Shown in pieces: positions 7,603 through 11,274 of a stretch of DNA of 11,274 bases. Within the stretch, counting starts at the first letter, position 1, and every line of letters begins with the position of its first letter. The translations under genes were made by a program, and so were the position numbers. The DNA comes from Aalborgiella sp040079635 (GTDB lineage: Bacteria; Pseudomonadota; Gammaproteobacteria; Burkholderiales; Burkholderiaceae_C), in contig JBEBJY010000072.1 of the NCBI GenBank assembly GCA_040079635.1, positions 1-11,274 of the forward strand. The letters run 5' to 3'. The notes beneath the pieces were generated by a model. It searched no databases and was not told where the DNA came from. It saw only the letters and a list, made by a program, of their open reading frames with translations.

Positions 7603-8388
7603 TTGGATACTGAATCAGTTGATTTTGACGCCGCACGTCGGTTTGGTGGTTTAGATCGTCTCTACGGCGCTGCCGGTGCAAACCGCATTCGTGATTCGCA
7701 CGTTATGGTTGTCGGTATTGGTGGCGTAGGCTCTTGGGCAGTTGAGGCGTTAGCGCGAAGCGGGGTAGGGCGCATCACCATGGTGGATATGGACCATGTG
7801 TCCGAATCCAATATCAACCGCCAAGTACATGCGACACAACAAACGCTGGGGCAATCAAAAATTGCAGCCATGCAAGACCGTATTGGTTTGATTAATCCTG
7901 AATGCGTTGTCACATGCATTGATGATTTTGTGACGCCAGAAAATTGGTCTTCACTTGTGTCTGATGAAGTGGACGTTGTGATTGATGCTTGTGACCAAGT
8001 TCTCGCCAAAGTAGCGATGGCGGCTTGGGCTATGCGACAAAAAAATACCAAAAAGTTTTTTATCTCGGTGGGTGCGGCAGGCGGTAAGCGATTAGCGCAT
8101 TTGGTCGACATTGATGATTTGTCTAAAACCACGCACGACCCTTTGCTAGCACAGTTGCGCTATCGCCTGCGAAAAGAACATGCGGCACCAAGGGAGGGGC
8201 GAAAAATCGGTGTGAATTGTACTTTTAGCAAAGAAGCAGTTAAACAACCGAGTAAAGCTAACGATACAGATTTAACCGATAACACCTTGAATTGCCACGG
8301 TTATGGCTCAGTTGTGAGTGTCACTGCCACCTTTGGGCAATGCGCTGCAGGCTGGGCATTAGATAAATTAGCAAATTTAGCTGAGTAA
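7603..8388 (+). CDS. tcdA: tRNA threonylcarbamoyladenosine dehydratase TcdA (CsdL/YgdL)
   Basis: TcdA is a cytoplasmic E1-like (ThiF-fold) enzyme that uses ATP to cyclise t6A at position 37 of ANN-decoding tRNAs to ct6A. The 261-aa product begins with the family's RRFGGLDRLYG (12-22), then the nucleotide-binding VVGIGGVGSWAVE (36-48, glycines 38, 40, 41, 43), VDMDHVSESNINRQ (61-74), Lys86 after GQS and Asp128 in VVIDACD. The block GAAGGK with THDPLLAQLRYRLRKEH (177-193) and the tail TFGQCAAGWALDKLA are also typical. Start: the frame is closed by the cpoB stop at 7582-7584, there is no in-frame ATG before residue 35, and TTG at 7603 is the only start codon placing RRFGG near the N-terminus. 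The Shine-Dalgarno is weak, so it may depend on reinitiation after cpoB. Confidence 0.92.
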   Translation: MDTESVDFDAARRFGGLDRLYGAAGANRIRDSHVMVVGIGGVGSWAVEALARSGVGRITMVDMDHVSESNINRQVHATQQTLGQSKIAAMQDRIGLINPECVVTCIDDFVTPENWSSLVSDEVDVVIDACDQVLAKVAMAAWAMRQKNTKKFFISVGAAGGKRLAHLVDIDDLSKTTHDPLLAQLRYRLRKEHAAPREGRKIGVNCTFSKEAVKQPSKANDTDLTDNTLNCHGYGSVVSVTATFGQCAAGWALDKLANLAE

Positions 8389-8400
8389 TTTTCAAAGTGC

Positions 8401-8429
8401 TTCAAAGTTGCTAAAAATAACGCTATAAT
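8401..8429 (+). promoter_or_regulatory. Sigma70-type promoter of tRNA-Lys
   Basis: A consensus -10 box TATAAT (8424-8429) lies 17 nt after TTCAAA (8401-8406), a four-of-six match to TTGACA. Transcription would start near 8436, giving a leader of about 39 nt before the tRNA. The sequence TTCAAAGT occurs twice in a row at 8391-8408 with a 10-nt period, so the -35 element is part of a small direct repeat. Confidence 0.75.
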
Positions 8430-8474
8430 TTGAGGCTGTGCTGCAGTGAACGTAAGTAAGCTGTAAAACAAAAT

Positions 8475-8550
8475 GGGACCTTAGCTCAGTTGGTAGAGCA
8501 GCGGACTTTTAATCCGTTTGTCGTGGGTTCGACCCCCGCAGGTCCCACCA
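8475..8550 (+). tRNA. tRNA-Lys (anticodon TTT)
   Basis: A complete 76-nt cloverleaf with encoded CCA. The acceptor stem GGGACCT (8475-8481) pairs perfectly with AGGTCCC. The D arm is GCTC-AGTTGGTA-GAGC, the anticodon stem GCGGA/TCCGT encloses loop CTTTTAA (anticodon TTT), and the T arm is GTGGG-TTCGACC-CCCGC with the usual TTCGA. Position 37 is A, so this tRNA, decoding AAR, is a substrate class for t6A/ct6A modification by enzymes such as TcdA encoded just upstream. It stands alone with its own promoter and terminator. Confidence 0.98.
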
Positions 8551-8555
8551 AATTT

Positions 8556-8590
8556 AAACCCCGTAAATGTTATGTTTACGGGGTTTTTTT
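8556..8590 (+). terminator. Intrinsic terminator after tRNA-Lys
   Basis: A perfect 12-bp stem, AAACCCCGTAAA (8556-8567) with TTTACGGGGTTT (8575-8586), has a 7-nt loop TGTTATG and is followed by T residues through 8590. It starts 5 nt after the CCA end, consistent with ending a monocistronic tRNA transcript. Confidence 0.93.
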
Positions 8591-8658
8591 CTTTTGATTG
8601 CAATTCAATAGGTGAATTCTGTTTATTGTATTTGGCTAATCAGAATAAGTTTGTTTTT

Positions 8659-8707
8659 ACTATAAATATGATAGCTGCTCAAGCAGTAAATACGCCGGCT
8701 AGAGGCA
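8659..8707 (+). repeat. Dispersed 49-bp intergenic repeat, copy B
   Basis: It aligns without gaps to copy A (reverse strand, 39/49) and copy C (39/49, same orientation). The core ATAGCTGCT (8671-8679) is shared with copy C, and the end AAATACGCCGGCTAGAGGCA is shared exactly with copy A. It contains TGCTCAAGCA, a near-palindrome. It lies between the tRNA-Lys terminator and the end of the methyltransferase gene. The rest of 8591-8736 shows nothing recognisable. Confidence 0.8.
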
Positions 8708-8736
8708 TATCCAAGCTTTAAAATTAAGGGTTTTTA

Positions 8737-9345
8737 CTAACTGGCTGTCCGCTGCGCGACGTAGCGGGTCACATAGGCGGGGCCTTGGTGGCCGGTGCCT
8801 TCGGCAAGTATCACTTCGCCCTCCCAAGCCAGCGCCTCTTGCAGACCAGCGGCGGCCAAGTCTTCCCGCAAAATTTGCAGAGTGTAGAGCATGCTGGCAT
8901 CTTTGGGGCCGCCGCTGTTGTAGTCCAGCTGCAGGGGGTGGAAAGCTTCCAAAACAAACCAGCCACCGCCGCGCAAGCCCCGCGCCAAGCGCTGCATGGC
9001 CTGCGCGCGCCAGCTGGCGGGCAGGTGGACGTAGGTGAGCACCACGGCGTCAAAACTGCCGGGCTCGGGTGCCCAGTGCTCCAAATCGGCTAGTTTGGCA
9101 TCCACAGCCACGCCTTTTTCAGCCGCTAGCCGCCCCGTTTTGTCCAAACCCAGCGCCGAGCTGTCCACTGCCGTGACGCTGTGCCCCTGCTGCGCCAGCC
9201 AAACGCTGTTGCGCCCCTCGCCATCCCCAGGCAGCAGCACCGTGCTGACAGGGCGCAAGCGCACCTGCTGCTCTTGCAGAAATTGGTTAGGTAGTGTGCC
9301 GTACTTGTAGACCGGCATGTCGTATTTTTGGTCCCAGAAGTTCAT
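8737..9345 (-). CDS. Class I SAM-dependent methyltransferase (TehB-like fold), substrate unknown
   Basis: A small cytoplasmic Rossmann-fold methyltransferase of 202 aa. The N-terminus MNFWDQKYDMPVYKYGTLPNQFL matches a family that begins FWD-x-[KR]Y and continues YGTxPN. Motif I is LLPGDGEGRNSVWLA (37-51), the post-I acidic residue is Asp61 (TAVDSS), motif II is around ADLEHW (86-91), and FDAVVLTYVHLP (98-109) follows. Relatives are often named tellurite-resistance TehB-like or methyltransferase domain 25 proteins; the sequence does not show the substrate. Base use stands out: two 60-nt stretches counted by hand (9001-9060, 9181-9240) are 70% and 73% GC, against 43% in a cpoB stretch (7081-7140). 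It is the only gene between repeat copies B and C. No good Shine-Dalgarno precedes the ATG at 9345. Confidence 0.85.
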   Translation of the reverse strand: MNFWDQKYDMPVYKYGTLPNQFLQEQQVRLRPVSTVLLPGDGEGRNSVWLAQQGHSVTAVDSSALGLDKTGRLAAEKGVAVDAKLADLEHWAPEPGSFDAVVLTYVHLPASWRAQAMQRLARGLRGGGWFVLEAFHPLQLDYNSGGPKDASMLYTLQILREDLAAAGLQEALAWEGEVILAEGTGHQGPAYVTRYVAQRTAS

Positions 9346-9402
9346 GGGGCTAGTTTAAGGGATGGGGTTTGGCTTTGGTGGAGTGTATTTAGTACTTGTG
9401 GT

Positions 9403-9451
9403 GCTATATATTTAATAGCTGCTTAGGCAATAAATACGATGTCTAGAGGCA
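9403..9451 (+). repeat. Dispersed 49-bp intergenic repeat, copy C
   Basis: Same orientation as copy B and 744 nt further right; 39/49 identical to B and 40/49 to A, no gaps. It has GCTAT-N7-ATAGC (9403-9419), ATAGCTGCTTAGGCA and the end CTAGAGGCA, but differs from A and B at the CCGG core (here ATGT). It lies between the methyltransferase start and the end of the lysR gene. Nothing else recognisable is seen in 9346-9511. Confidence 0.8.
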
Positions 9452-9511
9452 GATTTTCCCCATAAAATGAAAGTTTTAATGGTTTTTAGGCGTTTTCAGG
9501 CTATGAAAAAT

Positions 9512-10447
9512 TCAAACCGCCACTTCCCCTTTCAACGCCCCTTTGTCGCCAAAAAGCTCGCTAACACACTTGCGTAGCCACTGATGCCCAGAATCACGAT
9601 GAAGCCGTCCATGCCAAAACTGATGGATACTACTTTCGTCGATATGAACAGGCAACGCTTGCACCGTCAAATCAAAGGGTTTGAGGATGCGTTCAGCAAA
9701 ACGCTGCGGCACAGTCGCCATCAAATCAGAGCAGGTCAAGACATCACCTAAGGCGACATAGTGCGGCACAGTCAGACGAATGTTGCGACGAATCTTTTGC
9801 TTATCTAATGCGATATCAACACGACCATGCCCCGTACCTGTAGCAAGAACACGGACATGTTCAGCTTTTACAAAAGCTTCTGCGTTTAAGGCATTTTTTC
9901 TAGCCAAAGGATGCGTTTTGCGCATCAAACACACATACTTTTGTCTAAATAACGCTTGTTGAAAGAAGCCAGCCTGAAGTTGCGGTAACAGTCCCAGTGC
10001 CAAATCAATGCGTCCGGTAGACATGTCCTCCTTCAAAGACAAAGACGTCGCACTGACAATATTCAGCGTCACATGCGGTGCATATTGAGATAAAGCACCT
10101 ATAAGCACAGGTAAAAAATACATTTCCCCCACGTCGGTCATCGCTATTGTGAAATTTCGAGTGCTGGTTTTAGGATCAAACTCAGCCCGCACAATCAACG
10201 CTTGCTGTAGGACATCAAGCGCCATAGCGACAGGCTCTGCGAGTTGCAAAGCATACGGCGTGGGCTCCATGCCGCGCTGTGTCCGTAGAAATAAATCATC
10301 GCCAAGACTTGTGCGCAAACGCCCTAACGCGCTACTAACTGCGGGTTGACTCATGTTCAGCAGCGTCGCTACGGCAGATACCCGCTTGAGAATAAGCAAG
10401 TGGTGAAATACCAGCAACAAATTTAAGTCAATGCGTGAAAGTTCCAA
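9512..10447 (-). CDS. LysR-type transcriptional regulator, NahR/NagR-like
   Basis: A 311-aa LysR-type regulator. The N-terminal winged helix-turn-helix (~1-65) contains LNLLLVFHHLL, MSQPAVSSALGRLR (32-45) and DDLFLRTQRGMEPTPYA, which closely follows NahR/NagR, the salicylate-responsive activators of naphthalene and salicylate operons. The effector-binding domain (~93-300) has FTIAMTDVGEMYFLPVLI and RIDLALGLLPQLQAGFF, also NahR-like as I recall. The start is TTG at 10447: it gives MELSRIDLNLL, matching NahR-type N-termini, and in-frame upstream codons reach a stop 18 nt away without ATG. GGGG before it is a weak ribosome binding site. It is divergent from the Rieske oxygenase and most likely activates it with an aromatic acid effector and represses itself. 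The effector is inferred. Confidence 0.9.
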   Translation of the reverse strand: MELSRIDLNLLLVFHHLLILKRVSAVATLLNMSQPAVSSALGRLRTSLGDDLFLRTQRGMEPTPYALQLAEPVAMALDVLQQALIVRAEFDPKTSTRNFTIAMTDVGEMYFLPVLIGALSQYAPHVTLNIVSATSLSLKEDMSTGRIDLALGLLPQLQAGFFQQALFRQKYVCLMRKTHPLARKNALNAEAFVKAEHVRVLATGTGHGRVDIALDKQKIRRNIRLTVPHYVALGDVLTCSDLMATVPQRFAERILKPFDLTVQALPVHIDESSIHQFWHGRLHRDSGHQWLRKCVSELFGDKGALKGEVAV

Positions 10448-10462
10448 GGTGAAACCCCATAG

Positions 10463-10481
10463 TTATTTGAAAATCAAATAA
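10463..10481. promoter_or_regulatory. Perfect inverted repeat 1, candidate LysR operator
   Basis: TTATTTGA (10463-10470), spacer AAA, then TCAAATAA (10474-10481): a perfect 8-3-8 inverted repeat. Its centre fits the LysR T-N11-A rule (T10466, A10478). It sits 16 bp from the lysR start codon, over the predicted lysR transcription start, which suits negative autoregulation. The binding protein is inferred. Confidence 0.55.
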
Positions 10482-10498
10482 TTATTATATTAATAATT
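10480..10498. promoter_or_regulatory. Perfect inverted repeat 2, candidate second LysR site, with lysR -10 box
   Basis: AATTATTA (10480-10487), spacer TAT, TAATAATT (10491-10498): another perfect 8-3-8 inverted repeat, overlapping repeat 1 by 2 nt with centres 17 nt apart. It too fits T-N11-A (T10483, A10495). On the minus strand the consensus TATAAT (10489 down to 10484) inside it could be the lysR -10 box, though no good -35 is seen. Being purely A/T, it could be palindromic by chance more easily than repeat 1. Confidence 0.45.
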
Positions 10499-10519
10499 CG
10501 ATTTACTAAATACTTTGAA

Positions 10520-10568
10520 TTGGTCATGATCCGTCTTTTGAAATATTGTGGTGGCAGAGATTGAGGAG
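10520..10568 (+). promoter_or_regulatory. Candidate promoter and ribosome binding site of the Rieske oxygenase gene
   Basis: A possible -10 TATTGT (10544-10549) has only a poor -35 (TTGGTC, 10520-10525, 18-nt spacing), as expected for an activator-dependent promoter. Transcription from near 10556 would put inverted repeat 2 at about -67, a usual LysR recognition position. The ribosome binding site GAGGAG (10563-10568) is strong and ends 5 nt before the ATG at 10574. TTTGAA occurs three times in the gap (10466, 10514, 10537). Confidence 0.4.
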
Positions 10569-10573
10569 ACTTC

Positions 10574-11274
10574 ATGCACGATCAAGCGATTCATTGGGAA
10601 ACTATGGGTACCAGTCGTATCCCTTTTGCCGTCTATACAGATACCAACATCCACAAAAAAGAGCTAGAACGGTTTTTTTACAAAGCGCATTGGAATTATG
10701 TCGGGCTTGATGCCGAGATTCCGAATCTGGGAGATTTCAAACGAACGGTGGTGGGCGAACGCTCTGTCATCATGACGCGTAACCAGGATGGTCAGATTCA
10801 TGTAGTAGAGAACGTTTGTGCACATCGCGGCGTGGCTTTCTGCCGTGAACGGCACGGCAACAAAAAGGAATTGGTTTGTCCTTACCACCAGTGGAGCTAT
10901 GCACTAGATGGAAATTTGCAAGGCGTGCCATTTCGCCGTGGCGTGCGAACGCCTGAAGGCAAAATCAATGGCGGCATGCCGGCAGACTTTGACCCCAAGG
11001 AACATGGGTTAACCAAGCTGAAGGTGGCCGTGCGCGGTGGTGTGGTGTTCGCGTCGTTTGACCATGATGTCGAGTCACTTGAAGATTTCATGGGGCCAAC
11101 CATGCTTTCCTACTTTGATCGCTTGTTCAACGGTCGCAAGCTCACCATTTTGGGCTACAACAAACAACGCATTCCAGGAAATTGGAAGTTGATGCAGGAG
11201 AACATCAAAGATCCGTACCACCCGGGTTTATTGCACACTTGGTTTGTCACCTTTGGGCTTTGGCGGGCGGACAA
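10574..11274 (+). CDS. nagG: Rieske non-haem iron oxygenase alpha subunit, salicylate 5-hydroxylase (NagG)-like, 3' end outside window
   Basis: The first 233 codons of an aromatic-ring-hydroxylating oxygenase large subunit; the frame is open to the edge. The Rieske [2Fe-2S] ligands are Cys82-x-His84 and Cys102-xx-His105, with 17 residues between. The start of the catalytic domain has ENIKDPYHPGLLHTW, where Asp213, His216 and His221 match the bridging Asp and two iron-binding His of naphthalene dioxygenase (D-xx-H-x4-H); the third iron ligand is beyond the window. KRTVVGERSVIMTR, VENVCAHRG, GVPFRRGV and FNGRKLTILGY closely resemble NagG, the salicylate 5-hydroxylase large subunit, which makes gentisate. 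Related anthranilate or other benzoate-type oxygenases cannot be excluded. Start ATG 10574 has a strong GAGGAG. Unlike the nag operon of Ralstonia U2, no ferredoxin reductase gene separates it from the regulator. Confidence 0.88.
   Translation, partial: MHDQAIHWETMGTSRIPFAVYTDTNIHKKELERFFYKAHWNYVGLDAEIPNLGDFKRTVVGERSVIMTRNQDGQIHVVENVCAHRGVAFCRERHGNKKELVCPYHQWSYALDGNLQGVPFRRGVRTPEGKINGGMPADFDPKEHGLTKLKVAVRGGVVFASFDHDVESLEDFMGPTMLSYFDRLFNGRKLTILGYNKQRIPGNWKLMQENIKDPYHPGLLHTWFVTFGLWRAD

Noticed and set aside
7662..8132. Minus-strand frame of 156 codons inside tcdA
   Set aside because: Opposite the ThiF-fold motifs of tcdA; shadow frame.
8475..8550. tRNA-Lys 3' end as an attachment site for an integrated island
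   Set aside because: I found no second copy of the tRNA 3' end downstream and no integrase in the window.
8518..8721. Plus-strand frame of 67 codons starting inside tRNA-Lys
   Set aside because: It overlaps the tRNA, its terminator and repeat copy B, so it is very unlikely to be translated.
8785..9310. Plus-strand frames of about 91-102 codons opposite the methyltransferase
   Set aside because: GC-rich DNA has few stops in all frames; only the minus frame shows SAM-binding motifs and a family N-terminus.

Overview
The window looks like a chromosomal segment of a betaproteobacterium, probably Burkholderiales and most likely a Comamonadaceae relative. This rests on the protein flavour (MsbA, TolB, Pal, CpoB, TcdA and NahR-type regulator all read as betaproteobacterial) and on a short intergenic repeat resembling ones I remember from that family. 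Base composition is moderate (roughly mid-40s to 50% GC by eye) except for one markedly GC-rich gene. I cannot name the genus.

Region 1 (1-4779) is for the cell envelope. It holds the 3' end of a GT4 glycosyltransferase, then a convergent msbA (lipid A/core flippase). Head to head with msbA starts a rightward series: an O-antigen ligase family gene (waaL) and a WaaE-like inner-core glycosyltransferase. Together these build, export and cap lipopolysaccharide.

Region 2 (4776-8388) continues on the same strand with tolB, pal and cpoB (outer-membrane tethering and constriction) and then tcdA (the ct6A37 tRNA-modification enzyme). tolB overlaps waaE by ATGA. The usual upstream partners tolQ, tolR and tolA are not here, so this Tol-Pal half-operon hangs on an LPS gene pair. 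2630-8388 could be one transcription unit.

Region 3 (8389-8590) is a self-contained tRNA-Lys(UUU) unit with a good sigma70-type promoter and a perfect 12-bp intrinsic terminator.

Region 4 (8591-9511) contains a GC-rich SAM-dependent methyltransferase gene on the minus strand, bracketed by two direct copies of a 49-bp intergenic repeat. A third, inverted copy lies at 732-780 between the GT4 gene and msbA.

Region 5 (9512-11274) is catabolic. A NahR/NagR-type LysR regulator is divergent from the 5' part of a Rieske non-haem iron oxygenase alpha subunit that closely resembles salicylate 5-hydroxylase NagG. The 126-bp gap between them carries two perfect 8-3-8 inverted repeats side by side, plausibly the regulator's operators. 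The oxygenase runs off the right edge.

I found no insertion sequence, CRISPR array, phage gene or obvious defence system. No clearly new multi-gene system is visible. The most unusual items are the repeat-flanked GC-rich methyltransferase, the detached tolB-pal-cpoB block and the twin-palindrome control region.
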